A stretch of 64,000 nucleotides of DNA from Diogma glabrata (taxonomy: Eukaryota > Arthropoda > Insecta > Diptera > Cylindrotomidae). Below the pieces are notes generated by a model. The model did no database searches. It had not been told where the DNA came from and worked only from the letters and a program-made list of their open reading frames with translations. Positions 25,779-36,732 of the stretch are shown in pieces (position 1 is the stretch's first letter; every line of letters begins with the position of its first letter). The DNA lies in the NCBI GenBank assembly GCA_963693315.1, contig OY856186.1:69648019-69712018 (forward strand), in the 5' to 3' direction. A program made the translations under genes and the position numbers.

Positions 25779-26740
25779 GCATTCAAATGAGGATGACTTT
25801 TGCTAAAAAACCTGACTATGTGAAGTTGCAATCAAATGAGAACATTTTTGAAAAAGAAAACGGTGACCGATTTGAAAAAAGTACATTATTCCATACCAGA
25901 GCAGAAATTAGTTAGGCAAAGCTTCAATACAGACAGGGCGTAATCAGGGCCCGGTTAGTTCAGAAAGAGCAAACCTTTTAGGGCAATCGGATGTGGTCTT
26001 GTCTCTAGAATGTACTTTTAGGGTTAACCTTTTTGGAATATATCCGGCCCAGGTTTTCCGTATTGGATCCCCAGTTCGACAATCTGATCAGGGCCTGATA
26101 TGAATTGTGCTACTAGGGTTTGCCCTATTTAAAATTGTTTCATTTAATTTGTGATCTGGTTATCCCAAATGGTCTGATCCACAAATAGAACTTTTTAACA
26201 ATAACTTTGAACCGCAAAATTTATCAAAAAAATTGCAGTGTTTCTCAAATTAGTAGCTCTTTCAAATGACTCCCCGCTCATTTGGGTCAAAAAAGCTTTT
26301 TCTTTTCCTTCCCACTCCCATCCCCTAAAACCAAAAATATAATTATTTGAGACTTCGCTATCATTTTCGTTCAAAATTTACCAGATTTCCAATCTCTGTG
26401 AATTTTTTTCAGATTTTTGACCAATTAGGTTCGGAGCTAATCGAGGAAAAAAACGCCATTATTTAAAATTATACAATAAATGGTGGGTGTAAAATTTCAA
26501 AACAAATTTTTAATTATTACTGAAGTGAAGCCTTTTCATATATGCTACCCTACTTGACTCTATAAAAAAATGTGTTTTCCTCACAAATCCTCACAAACGA
26601 AAACAACTTTATTTATTTTTTATTCCGTCATCATGTGTGGAGAGGTTAGTTTTATACACACCTCAAATTTTAGGTCCATTGGATTCATGGTTTACGAGAT
26701 AATCGAAAAAGACGTTTTACTCTCGTTTAAAAAGAAAAGT
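25779..26740. other. Non-coding stretch with a GATC-rich segment
   Basis: 25915-26160 is less AT-rich and repeats phrases such as GGGCCCGGTTAG, CCGGCCCAGG and GATCAGGGCCTGAT. These recall the interior of the MITE at 45395-46072 and may be a decayed relative. The remainder is anonymous; the ORF at 26570-26761 has no domain. Confidence 0.45.
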
Positions 26741-26744
26741 TTTA

Positions 26745-26940
26745 TAATAAAGTCTTTATAGTACCTGTGTTTTCTTCATTCGGGTCACGTCCTTGTTTTG
26801 ACTTTTAAACTTAAACCCAACAACAAAATAACTTATATATTTAACGAGATTAGTGTCGGGTTTGTGATCTGTACTATATAAATTTTAGTTACAGAAATTT
26901 GCAAGAGATGACGGAAATTTGCAAGAGACGCATGCATACT
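26745..26940 (-). repeat. Fragment of the 39425-39899 foldback family
   Basis: The sequence is the reverse complement of the right half of that element. Shared landmarks are TTTGCAAGAGATG / CACCTCTTGCAAA, ATAAATTTTAGTTAC / GTAACTAAAATTTAT, and the TTCATTCGGGTCA-like end at about 26775. Confidence 0.7.
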
Positions 26941-26994
26941 TTTCCGATAGTTTTCAATTTGCCAAAATTAGGTAGATGCTTCTGACTAAGCCCG

Positions 26995-27666
26995 AGGCGC
27001 CGTTGTACAACAAAAGTGGTTAGAATATAGGAACCACTAAGCTTTTTCTCAGTTCTTTTTACTGAGACAACAACGGTATAGCGCCTACGATAGAGATCTT
27101 CTATAGCAACATACCATTAAACATTTCCTTCTTGAAGGGGAGAATTTAACTCTTTTCACTGACCTTGATTTCACTAGTCAGTATGATATTCAACATATAT
27201 ATGGAGTGGAAAATATCGTGGACGATACATTACCGCGTATTGATCAAATATGTATTCCAGAAACAATTATGATGCAATGACCAAGGGCCAGACGGACGAT
27301 GTTGAACTTAAGCAATTGTTGGAAACTAACACTATGCTAAAATTCAAACAATTCTCAATTTCATTTGGGTCAAAGAAATTCATCTACTGTGATACGACTA
27401 CTGGCGTTAGTCTATTTATCGCAAATTCGTGTTTAACAGTGTACGCAATCTTTCTCACCCAGGAGTTTCAGCTTCAGTAAATATGCTGACAGATAAGTTC
27501 ATTTGACCATCAAATTGGCACAGAAACGACTGATTTGATAAAAAGTCAAAAATATCTCGTCATACGAAAAGTCCTTTAGGGAATTACCGCCTAGTAATTT
27601 ACCCGTTGGTCGGAAGCAATTTCGATACCAGATATAAAAGCTGAAACTGTTGCTGTTGAAATATAT
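26995..27666 (+). pseudogene. Ty3/gypsy pol remnant: RNase H to start of integrase
   Basis: Frameshifted translation shows, in order, an RNase H tail with RQQRYSAYDRDLL near 27062, and LLEGENFTLFTD near 27130. Next is the spacer typical of gypsy elements (GVENIVDDTLPRI near 27205), then the integrase-proximal QTDDVELKQLLETNT segment at 27287. A block near 27640 reads DIKAETVAVE. The reading breaks at 27666 and resumes at 34336 with the integrase core, so this is one old insertion interrupted by a younger one. It carries several stops and is non-functional. Confidence 0.85.
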
Positions 27667-28029
27667 TGTTACGATTAAAGAAAAATTCAGACGATAACAG
27701 TTTCTTCCAGTAAAATCAAATCACAACAAAACGCAACAACAAATGATTGAAATGAATAGTGTTGTTGTTGTACATATTCTTAGAATTAAGGTCAAAATAA
27801 AATAAATGATTTTATGAATCAAATCAACGTAACGTAAAATAATCGAATATTCTAATATTTTCTCAAGGTTTCTCAAAAGTGACCTCGAATTTTCTAGAAA
27901 TTAAGCAGAATAGTATATAAGCAATTGTCTGTTGTAGATTAGAATTAGTTTTATTTTATACGTGTGACAAAGTTAAAATTATAAAAGTGATATTTAAAAT
28001 TAGTTTTTGTAAATAAAGTTTAAAGTGTT

Positions 28030-28765
28030 ATCAATCTATATATAAATACGTAAGCATAATTTTTGCGGTACAATTTTAACAATTTGTTCAAATCCACTAC
28101 TCAAGCCCTATCCAACAATTGTAGGATAGGTCTTGAGTAGTAGATGTTCCGAAAAATACTTTTTTTGAATTTTGACGATTTTTTCAGAAAAAATGGCAAA
28201 AATGTGATAGTTTTGTTTTTTGAGTTTTTTGTTCGGTTATTTTGTTTTTTTATCAAGTTATTTGTTTCACAATTCAAAATCAATCTATGTCTTCTATACA
28301 TAAATACGTAAGCAATATTTTTGCGGTACAATTTTAAAATATTTGCTCCATCAAAAGTGTGGCAATATGTACATCGTAGGATAGGTCTTGAGTAGTAGAT
28401 GTGCCAAAAAATGCTTTTTTTTGAATTTTGACGATTTTTTCAAAAAAAATGCCAAAAATGTGATAGTTTTGTTTTTTGAGTTTTTTGTTCGGTTATTTTG
28501 TTTTTTTATCAAGTTATTTGTTTCACAATTCAAAATCAATCTATATCTTCTATGCATGAATACGTAAGCAATATTTTTGCGGTACAATTTTAAAATATTT
28601 GCTCCATCAAAAGTGTGGCAATATGTACATCGTAGGATAGGTCTTGAGTAGTAAATGTGCCGAAAAATACTTTTTTTGAGTTTTGACGATTTTTTCAGAA
28701 AAACTGGCAAAAATGTGATAGTTTTGTTTTTGAGTTTTTTGTTCGGTTATTTTGTTTTTTTTTTT
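28030..28765. repeat. Tandem repeat, about 256 bp x 3, inside the LTR-like insertion
   Basis: GTAGGATAGGTCTTGAGTAG recurs at 28121, 28376 and 28632 (periods 255 and 256), and TTTGTTTCACAATTCAAAAT recurs in register. The third unit is interrupted by the LINE at 28772 and resumes at 33920-33957. ORFs at 28101-28710 (minus) are repeats of the same unit and not genes. Confidence 0.9.
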
Positions 28766-28771
28766 CAAGTT

Positions 28772-29415
28772 TTTTTTTTTTTTTTTTCTTTATTCAACAA
28801 AATTTTTCTTTTTTTTTTCAATATTAAATAACATAGTTCCTTATTAAATAAATAAAAAATAATTATTATTACTCATAATTATGAGTTCGTAATTACTAAT
28901 TAATATTGATTTATTTAATTTTTATATTGATTTATTTAATTCAACTCATTTAATATATATTAATTAATTTCTTTTTTATACCGTTACGTAGACTGAGACG
29001 TCTTTTGCAACTAATGTGTATGATAAAAATAAAATTTATACAATTTGAAGTTAAAGATAAAAAATTGACTGATAGAATTAAAGAATAATAAACAATACGA
29101 TCAAATTTATGAGTTATTAATTAACAATTAAAATTAATCAATTTAATTTTTAATATTGATTTATTTAATCTATAATATTGATTTATTTAATTCAATTCAT
29201 TTAAAATATATATAATTACTGATACAGTTAAAGAATATATATACAATACGATCAAATTTATGGGTTATGCAGATATAACATTTTTCTTTCACTTTAGGAT
29301 AAATTATTATAATTATAACCAAGCGCATACAAACATGCTAGGTTAGAGCTTGTGATTAAGGAACATAGGTGACGCAGCGATTCAGAATTAAAAAAAAAAA
29401 AAAAAAACGTATATG
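28772..29415 (-). other. LINE 3' UTR with poly(A) tail
   Basis: Very AT-rich, with repeated AATATTGATTTATTTAAT-like blocks at about 28900-28940 and 29150-29190. It ends (low coordinate) in the T run that represents the tail. An A run at 29389-29406 lies just downstream of the ORF2 stop. Confidence 0.7.
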
Positions 29416-32340
29416 TTAATATTGGTAAAATTCCTTGAGTGCTACCTTGAATTTAAATAAAGATGGTTCATTTTTAATACGTTTAGGTAATTTATTGAAC
29501 TCGTTGAGTCCCTTAAAAAGAATATTATGCGAGCTCATGCTGGTTCTAAAATGGTTCACAAGAAAATGCGAACGTCTTCTGGTATCATGTTCATGTCGGT
29601 CTAAGATACGTTCCAAAACAAACGAGTTCTTTATTTTATTGTGAACAACCTTATGAATCAAGACAACGAGTTCACATGCTATTATTTCTGGAAACGCAGA
29701 GAAATCTTTATGATTGCTAAATAAAGTGCGAGTTGAGAATCTACGAGGCAACAGTAAAATATGTTTAATAGCGCGTTTTTGTAAGACGAAAAGTTCATTA
29801 ATCTTGTATTGGGAACAACCACTCCATACTGGGTTTAAGTAGGTTAAATGGGAGAGAATGTAGGAATTATAAATTAGTTTTAAAATTTTGCGCGGTATAA
29901 AATGTTTTATTCTGCTTAAAGTAAATATGTAAGGCAAAATACATTTTTTGATTTTGTTGATATGTTCATCCCACTTCAATCTAAAATCAATCAAGAGTCC
30001 TAAGTATCTTGCACTATTTACAAATTCTAGTCTCACATTCTTGTATGTGATACTAAGGAGAGGATCAGTACTATTATTTAACAATTCTGAGCTGGTATTA
30101 TATAAAATTATTTTAGACTTTCTAGCATTTAAGGATAGAAGATTTATATCAAACCAAGTCTCTATTTGCTTAATATCACTCTGCAAATGTGAAAAGATGA
30201 CATCCTTCGACACATGAGCATACTTCAGTACTGCGTCATCTGCATACAATTGCACAGCTCCATGTAGAGGTAGGCAACACAGGTCATTAATAAACACGTT
30301 GAACAAGATTGGACCCAGAATAGAACCTTGTGGAACACCTTTGTCAACGGAAAGAAAAGAGCTTAAGGTTTGGTCAATTTGTACAGCTTGTGTTCTACCA
30401 GTCAAGTAGTCTTTAAATAATTTCAATTGTAGCTGTGTGAAACCCAAGCGTGCTAGTTTTCTTAGCAAACGTTCATGGTTAACCGTGTCGAAAGCCTTTT
30501 GAATGTCAAGGAACAGATTGGCTACAAGGTTTTTTTTGTCAAGGTTTTCAGAGATATAGTTAGTAAGTTCCATACAGGCCGCTGTGGTATTAGCATCACA
30601 TGTAAAACCAAATTGATGTGCAGAAATAATTTTATTCTCAACTAAAAATACAATTAGACGACCAAGCAAAACTTTTTCAAAAATCTTTGAGATTGATGGC
30701 AAGATAGAGATAGGGCGATAATTAGTTGGAAGTAGTTTATTACCGTCTTTATAAACTGGGGTGACTTTTGATTCTTTTAGGCAATCTGGAAACTCACCAT
30801 CAGCTAATGAATTATTGATTAATTTAGAGATTACTGGCGATAATCTTGCATTAAAATGTTTCAAGAATTTCGTAGAAATACCATCCAATCCAGTAGCAGC
30901 GCCAGCATTAAGACTTTCAATGATGCAAGTGACTTCTTCAGGACTCGTGTTGGTTAAGCTAAAAGGATGCTGAATATTGTAATTCAAATTGACGCATGAA
31001 GGGTCAGATTGAGTATCATTGCTCCGGATTGAAGGTATATCTCCAACTGATATAAAATGTTCATTAAAAGTACTGGCAATAGTAATTGGATCAGAGATTA
31101 GTTGGCCGTTAGATTGCAAGGTTATTTGTTGTTTATTTTTTTTTGATTTGTGGAAAACGACTTCCCTAATAACTTCCCAATATCTTTTCGGATTAGTAAC
31201 CGACTCTTTAAATTTTTTTCCGTAGTAATTCAGTTTGAGATTCCGACGTAATTTATTAACCATATTTGTGTATTCGTGATATTTGAATAAAACATAAGAA
31301 TTACTGGGGTATTTTTGCTTTAAGCGAAAAAATTTTTTTCTTTGTTTAAAAATAGATTGTAGCTCTTCCGTTATCCACGGCTGGTTGGAAGTTACTTTAT
31401 GTCTTAATGGAATTTTTTTTTTGTTTTTGGCAATTTCAACTTTAAGTTTTTGAACTAAGTCATTAAAACCTGAGGAATTATCAAGATCTACCCAGAATCC
31501 ATTATTTCTATCTATGGCTTCATAGTCAAGAATCTCATAATGAGAAGGGTTTTCAATATTCGAAAATGATCGATTAAAATTAAAATTGAGCGCAACCAGA
31601 CAATGATCACCGCAGTTTCGCCCCTGAATATCCTCAACTGAAAAGTTGAAATTCAGGTTTAAAACATCTGTAATAATATGGTCTATGATTGTAGATATAG
31701 TATTAGAGATTCTTGTTGGGAAGCTTACATCGACCTTATTGAGTATAGAGAAACCATTAGCAGTTATCAATTCATGATAAGCCTGTATTGTACGATCATT
31801 TTCATTTAATAAATTAAGGTTGAAATCTCCAATGATGAAACAGTTTTTCATTTTTGGTATAAGTATATCAAGAAAAGTTAAAAAATTATTGTCGCTCAAT
31901 TGAGTGGAACGATACATACCAATAATGTTCAAGTTTAGTTGATCAACTTTGACTATTACCAGTTGTATAGAATCGTCAAACTTCGATTTCAATTCAGCAT
32001 TGAAGTCATCACCAAAATCCAAATTAATTTGGGTTGATGATAGCTTATTACTAATATAAACACTGACACCTCCTCCTCTACCAAGAGTACACAAATTTGA
32101 CCTATTTGCATGATACACGTTATAACCCTCAATATTAAAGAACTTGTTCTCATCCTCATACAGCCACGTTTCTGCCAAAACTACTATATGTATTGTTGCT
32201 CCAAGTGAATTTAATAAATTAACAACTTCGTCATATTTATTACGAATACTTCGCACATTCAAGTAAGCAACATTAACGGCATTACTGTTGTTTGCGTAAA
32301 ATGTTCTAGTGTGATATTCAATTGAAATTTGGTCATCCAT
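29416..32340 (-). CDS. LINE ORF2: endonuclease-reverse transcriptase (974 aa)
   Basis: The protein would nick target DNA and copy the LINE RNA by target-primed reverse transcription in the nucleus. The N-terminal APE-type endonuclease (residues about 20-250) keeps NVRSIRNK, the catalytic Glu in LAETWL (Glu57), GDFNLN (171-176), STIIDH and a GDH (244-246) in place of the more usual SDH. The reverse transcriptase (about 500-780) keeps NYRPISILP, FLDIQKAFDTVNH (Asp612), GVPQGSILGP and the catalytic YADD box (699-702, coded at 30235-30246). No RNase H domain is seen, as expected for CR1-like elements. The frame is uninterrupted and starts with ATG at 32340, 432 nt after the ORF1 stop. All key residues are present, so activity is plausible but not shown. 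Confidence 0.93.
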   Translation of the reverse strand: MDDQISIEYHTRTFYANNSNAVNVAYLNVRSIRNKYDEVVNLLNSLGATIHIVVLAETWLYEDENKFFNIEGYNVYHANRSNLCTLGRGGGVSVYISNKLSSTQINLDFGDDFNAELKSKFDDSIQLVIVKVDQLNLNIIGMYRSTQLSDNNFLTFLDILIPKMKNCFIIGDFNLNLLNENDRTIQAYHELITANGFSILNKVDVSFPTRISNTISTIIDHIITDVLNLNFNFSVEDIQGRNCGDHCLVALNFNFNRSFSNIENPSHYEILDYEAIDRNNGFWVDLDNSSGFNDLVQKLKVEIAKNKKKIPLRHKVTSNQPWITEELQSIFKQRKKFFRLKQKYPSNSYVLFKYHEYTNMVNKLRRNLKLNYYGKKFKESVTNPKRYWEVIREVVFHKSKKNKQQITLQSNGQLISDPITIASTFNEHFISVGDIPSIRSNDTQSDPSCVNLNYNIQHPFSLTNTSPEEVTCIIESLNAGAATGLDGISTKFLKHFNARLSPVISKLINNSLADGEFPDCLKESKVTPVYKDGNKLLPTNYRPISILPSISKIFEKVLLGRLIVFLVENKIISAHQFGFTCDANTTAACMELTNYISENLDKKNLVANLFLDIQKAFDTVNHERLLRKLARLGFTQLQLKLFKDYLTGRTQAVQIDQTLSSFLSVDKGVPQGSILGPILFNVFINDLCCLPLHGAVQLYADDAVLKYAHVSKDVIFSHLQSDIKQIETWFDINLLSLNARKSKIILYNTSSELLNNSTDPLLSITYKNVRLEFVNSARYLGLLIDFRLKWDEHINKIKKCILPYIFTLSRIKHFIPRKILKLIYNSYILSHLTYLNPVWSGCSQYKINELFVLQKRAIKHILLLPRRFSTRTLFSNHKDFSAFPEIIACELVVLIHKVVHNKIKNSFVLERILDRHEHDTRRRSHFLVNHFRTSMSSHNILFKGLNEFNKLPKRIKNEPSLFKFKVALKEFYQY

Positions 32341-32771
32341 ACTAAATAAATTTTAATTCCGTACTCTCAGAAGACAACTAATAGACCAAAATACATAGAT
32401 ATTACGACAGCTGATCGATAAAACAAAAAAAAAAAAAATTTTCACGTTTGTTACAATCACAAGCTCAAAAAGCAAAACGGACAATTATATGTATAGATGA
32501 TAGGTATGTATATATAAATATATGTGTATATATTATACCAACAATTTAAATTTCCAGAGATCGAAAGGTGAAAAAATGTGTTATATTATTTAACTGCTTG
32601 GCACTCCTAATTTAGATTAACTAAAGTAAATTAAAATTAGATATAAATTAAATCAAATTAAATGGTTAGTAATTATCAATAAGATAAATTAAATTTCTCA
32701 CAGTTCTTCAATTTCAGTTCTTCAAAAAAATTAGATAGCGTAGCGTAGTTTGAGGTCTATGACTATAGTTA

Positions 32772-33626
32772 TTATTTTTCCTTATCATTTCCATCGTATG
32801 CAATACCATCTTGCACATAGATTGTTTTGTTTTTTAAGAATAAGTCGTGATCTTTTATTCTGCGATCTATATCAGCTTGTGAATTGATTATTATTGGCGG
32901 TAACTGTTTCTGTGTATTTTTAGAAGTAAGTCGAATATACAGATTATTGTTTGAGAACCAGGTAGCACAGATGATGTTTTGATTTTTTAGTTTTCGACAG
33001 TAGGTATACAGGTCAGCATAATACTTCAATAGTCTATGTCCAATAAATAGTTTTTTTTGTTCATTTTCAAATTCGGGAATAACTTGCTTGACGAAAATTG
33101 GACCAATGTCTCGAACCAGTTGCATAAATCTTGTTTTAAGCATAGTTGATTTAAATTTAACAATAATTTGAACATGTTTGACCTCTTCTCCATCGTTTTG
33201 AACAGCAATAGATTTGGAATAACTTTTATCTACACTTGAGATATCATACTTTAGAAAATTGCAGATGTTGTTCATAAATTCATTGGCACTAATATTTTTT
33301 GGTGCTCCCAGTATTACAATATCATCACTAAGATCGTTCTGCTGTAATTTGAAAACTTGCAGTTGAAGATTGAATATTTCCAGATCATGTTTAAGTGAAA
33401 TTTCACAAAGGTTTTCTACTTTGGCTTTTGTTTTTTTGTGGTCCTCAAAAAGATTGACCAATTTCACATCAAGATTATCAATTTTCTGATTGACATTCAT
33501 AACTTGCTCATTGACCGCAATTAGTGAGGTTAGAATATCTTTTAGATCTATATCTTTTTTTTTTAGAAGTTCTTTCATAGTGTCACACGCACTGGTAGAT
33601 TTACTTCTGGTGTTTGTAGGTGACAT
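32772..33626 (-). CDS. LINE ORF1: coiled-coil RNA-binding protein (284 aa)
   Basis: This is the probable RNA chaperone and packaging protein of the LINE ribonucleoprotein. The N-terminus is polar. Residues about 20-95 have heptad-like spacing of Leu/Ile/Val (DVKLVNLFEDHKKTKAKVEN) and should form a coiled coil. Residues about 100-245 resemble the FP-like domain (named after a baculovirus FP protein) that is common in ORF1 of insect LINEs: VILGAP, then VQIIVKFKST, RFMQLVRD, and WFSNNNLYIRL. No CCHC zinc knuckles are seen. The start is the ATG at 33626, with the 5' UTR upstream. It lies in the same orientation as ORF2. The domain assignment is from memory of the family and is moderately firm. 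Confidence 0.8.
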   Translation of the reverse strand: MSPTNTRSKSTSACDTMKELLKKKDIDLKDILTSLIAVNEQVMNVNQKIDNLDVKLVNLFEDHKKTKAKVENLCEISLKHDLEIFNLQLQVFKLQQNDLSDDIVILGAPKNISANEFMNNICNFLKYDISSVDKSYSKSIAVQNDGEEVKHVQIIVKFKSTMLKTRFMQLVRDIGPIFVKQVIPEFENEQKKLFIGHRLLKYYADLYTYCRKLKNQNIICATWFSNNNLYIRLTSKNTQKQLPPIIINSQADIDRRIKDHDLFLKNKTIYVQDGIAYDGNDKEK

Positions 33627-33919
33627 AATTTCCGATTACAATATCAATAATTATTAAAAAGATGAAACTAAACCACAAAATTTATACAACAGTAATTGAC
33701 ACGATGGTCTATGAAATTGACACTTGAACGTTAATTTTATACTGTATTTATTATTTATTCACATATGATAGTATATAATAAATTAATTCAACAAATTTAC
33801 CGCGTTCACAATAGTAAATATTAAAAGAAAATTAAAAAAAACAAGACTAATAAAGCATACGATTTTTGGTATGATCCTACTCAGTCGCCATCTTTATTTA
33901 ATGCTAAATATCAATTTTG

Positions 33920-34335
33920 AGTTATTTGTTTCACAATTCAAAATCAATCTATATCAATTCATTAAACTCTGAAATAATTGTAGCTATTTGGTTGGGAGGT
34001 TTATTTACAATTTCTATTTACAATGGCCGAATTTCGGCCACTGGGCGATTCCTAGTTAAGTAGAAATAATTTGTGTATTATTTTAAACGTTGCATTGCTG
34101 GAAATTTCTATAATCAACCGTTGGAGTTTCTGAAGCTGTTGAAAGAATATTCTAGTTAGGAATATTGTTTGCTGTATTGTTTCCTGTTGTTGTGGAACAA
34201 TTAAGGAGTTGAATACTTAATAAAACCTGGTGTGTTTGCTTACTAATCAGTGATCGAACTCAGAAAGAGATTGGGAATTGCGCTTATCGAATTGTGAGCA
34301 ATGGCAATTCGAAGTAAGGTTGGAAAAACGTAACA
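33920..34335 (+). other. Right part of the LTR-like insertion
   Basis: It starts with the remainder of the interrupted tandem-repeat unit (to 33957). It then contains the inverted pair GGCCGAA/TTCGGCC (34025-34040) followed by CACTGGGCGATTCC, and ends in CGTAACA. It has no ORF. Confidence 0.65.
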
Positions 34336-35090
34336 ATATTCTGGCTAGGTAGCACAATTTGGTGTTCCAAAATCAATTGTGACAGATCAAGGAAATTTTT
34401 GCGTAACTATGTATAATGCTGGGGTTTGAAAAGAAGAGCAACTAGCTACAATCCCCAATGGAATGGTTTTATTAGCGTTGGCATATCACGTTCAAAGTAG
34501 CGGTAATGCGCTATGTCCAACCAAATTGTACCCATATCCTCTCTTCAGTGCTATTTGGTCTTCGCTCATCGTTTCGCGAGGACTTAAATACTACATCTGC
34601 AGAACTCGTCTACGATCCAATATTCCGCTTACCTGGACAGTTTTTCAAGGATTTCAAAGAGATTGTATCCCAATCCGACTATGTGTAAATCTTAAATGAT
34701 CACTTTAACGAACTAAGACAATACAAACCAACAAAACATGCAAATAACGCAGTCTTTGTTTTCAAGTCTCTAAGCACTCGCAGCCGATCTGATAAAACAT
34801 TCATAATTGACATGTCAAAATATCTATAGATAGGCTGAAGCCTGTTACCGGGAAGAGGCTGACACTTCTATGGAGAAGGAACACTCGCCACATCTACGAA
34901 CCTACCAGCTACTGCTCTAAGCCTCCCCCCATTCAAACCAATTTTATCTTCAGACATTGCCTATTCTGAACAATTTTACCATTTCAGTTTACCTTTTTCA
35001 AGTCGTTCTGCTTGGGACTACAGATAAATACAAGGCTTTAAAGCTACAGATAATACAAGGCTAAACGGTCCGTTAAATTTTATTTGTCTT
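34336..35090 (+). pseudogene. Ty3/gypsy integrase remnant (continuation of 26995-27666)
   Basis: The integrase core resumes with VAQFGVPKSIVTDQG near 34352 and continues through a shifted block near 34435 (PQWNG). The frame at 34506-34688 contains the LFGLRSSFREDL...AELVYD...FRLPGQFF segment typical of the C-terminal part of gypsy integrase. A later block near 34825 reads SIDRLKP. Frameshifts separate the pieces, and the copy is dead. Sequence decays beyond about 35000, where a 3' LTR might be expected but is not identified. Confidence 0.85.
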
Positions 35091-35859
35091 TTAAACCGCC
35101 TTCACTATCATCTACCACAACAGGCCAAGTAACTTAATTACCACCAAACTTATTACATTACTTACAGCGTGAGGCGCGGGATCACATTCTAAACTAATAA
35201 TAATAATAATAAACAGGCACACACACTCACCGATAATTTTTCTATATAAATTTTGTTGACTATAATCTTTCAGTTCTTTTTAGACTCCCCTACTCCGTAA
35301 AATGTTTTCTGTGCGCGCGCCTAGTTAGCCACAGATTTCTTCAAACCTTGATCCTGAACTGAATGAATAAAACACAGCTAATAATGTAACAATTGTTTTT
35401 AAAATCGAAGCTCAGTGAAAAGAACAACATCGAACAGTAAATTTGTGCTAATATATTCAATGATTAAAAAGAAAAACATTAACTAATATAAGTAATGCAC
35501 TTTCATTGAAAGCGAACTGAAAGGTAAAACTATACTTAATTTAAATTCATACATCGAATTAGTATTTGATCGGTAGTTTTCTTTAGCAGATCTTCCTTCT
35601 AGGCCATTCATTACTAGATGAAAATTTCTATACCGGTTTTGTGTTATTGAAATCAGACAAATTTGTTATACCGATATTACGACAGGTATTGCAATTCTTT
35701 ATAAATAGGAAAAGAATGATTTTATTTTGAGCTAATGCAACCGACCTAATTTAAAATTTCCAAAAAAGTGTTATTCTTCACATGTTATTTTGAACAAATT
35801 TTGTGGAACAAAACTAAAATGTAATTTCTTTGACTGAATAATGTTCATCCACCACCACT
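35091..35859. other. Non-coding; holds a short fragment of the 39425 foldback family
   Basis: 35340-35385 (AACCTTGATCCTGAACTGAA, then TGAATAAAACACAGC) matches the right terminus of the element at 39425-39899. An AAT microsatellite of a few units is near 35198. I see nothing else. Confidence 0.5.
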
Positions 35860-35950
35860 CTCTAAGATATCACCTTTGGTAGTGATATAACACTGTTATA
35901 CCCAATGGCATGTGATGTCTCACATTAACTCGTATGTCAATAGCAAAAAA
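35860..35950 (+). repeat. Dispersed repeat family D, partial copy 3
   Basis: It contains the phrases AAGATATCACCTTTGGTAGT, GGCATGTGATGTCTCACATT and AACTCGTATGTCAATAGCA, which align with the middle of copy 1. Confidence 0.65.
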
Positions 35951-36732
35951 TTACAAATCGATAAAAACTGATCCATGAAAAATAAAAATGACCGATAACT
36001 ACCAATCAAATACTAATCTAGGGTCTGAATTAAATTTAGGGATATAGCTTTTGACCTTCACAAATTTGTTACTCAAAATTTATTTTATTTTCTTATGAGT
36101 TAACAACCGTCAACTCATTGTTTCAAATAACATTTTCTTTTCTTATCGTAGAATAAAATCGAGCACATTCTTCAAATAAATATATTCTAATCAACATTGA
36201 GCTTTGAGTCGATTGAAAATAAAACCATTTACTTGTGTTCTATTTCTATCTTTTCTTCTCCTATAACGAAGATAAGTAAAAAATTGCATATTTGATGAAA
36301 TCCGTCTTTATTAATTAATTTACGATTCTATTAAAGTTAAAAAAAAAATGCCTTTGTCTTAGAAAAAATATTTTTTATTCGCCTATATATTAAAGTGTTA
36401 CTTTATTACTGTGATTTGCGGCTTTAAAGTATCACTTTTCAACTATTTATTTTGTCGTCATAGCTACGTCCAAAAAAGTAAAACGCATTTGTATTTGTTT
36501 AAATTCTATGAAAAATAAATTTTTTTATCAAAGCAACCCGCAAATTCAAAATTTCATTATCCAATTAAAATAGTTGCTATCATTTGTTGTCATAGAATTT
36601 GGAAAAAATAATAAATATTTTTTCAAAGGTTACTTGTTCCACATTTTTTTATTTTAAAATTTATGAAAATTTATAATTTTAATTTAGAATAAACAACTTT
36701 TCTTAAAATATTTTGCTTGCGGCGAATAAAAA
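35951..36732. other. Non-coding AT-rich stretch
   Basis: Nothing recognised on either strand. Confidence 0.5.

Larger units (their letters stand above)
28772..33919 (-). mobile_element. Apparently full-length non-LTR retrotransposon (LINE), CR1/Jockey superfamily
   Basis: The element reads on the minus strand: 5' UTR (33919-33627), ORF1, a 431-nt gap, ORF2, a 3' UTR of about 640 nt, then a poly(A) tail seen as a T run at 28771-28789. It sits within the third tandem-repeat unit, whose two halves flank it; AGTT is present at both junctions (28768-28771 and 33920-33923) as a minimal target duplication. Both ORFs are open, so this is a recent and possibly competent copy. The clade within the Jockey/CR1 superfamily is not settled. 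Confidence 0.9.
27667..34335 (+). mobile_element. Insertion with TGTTACG...CGTAACA ends and ATAT duplication; probably a long solo LTR
   Basis: The insertion begins TGTTACG at 27667 and ends CGTAACA at 34335, perfect 7-bp inverted ends with TG/CA termini. ATAT flanks both sides (27663-27666 and 34336-34339). Removing the insertion and one ATAT rejoins the interrupted gypsy integrase frame. Without the LINE nested inside it, the unit is about 1.5 kb. It has promoter-like AGTATATAAGC at 27911 and a poly(A)-signal-like AATAAA at 28010, which suit an LTR. I find no second LTR or internal coding region, hence solo LTR. An unusual non-autonomous element is the alternative. Confidence 0.7.

Noticed and set aside
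26570..26761. 63-codon plus ORF
   Set aside because: Adjacent to a foldback fragment; no domain, no codon signal distinguishable from background.
28101..28710. Minus ORFs with repeated FLKKSSKFKKSIF text; also considered as a CRISPR-like array
   Set aside because: They reflect a 256-bp tandem repeat with no short repeat-spacer structure, in a eukaryotic transposon.
29435..31225. Plus-strand ORFs inside the LINE
   Set aside because: Antisense shadows of ORF2.
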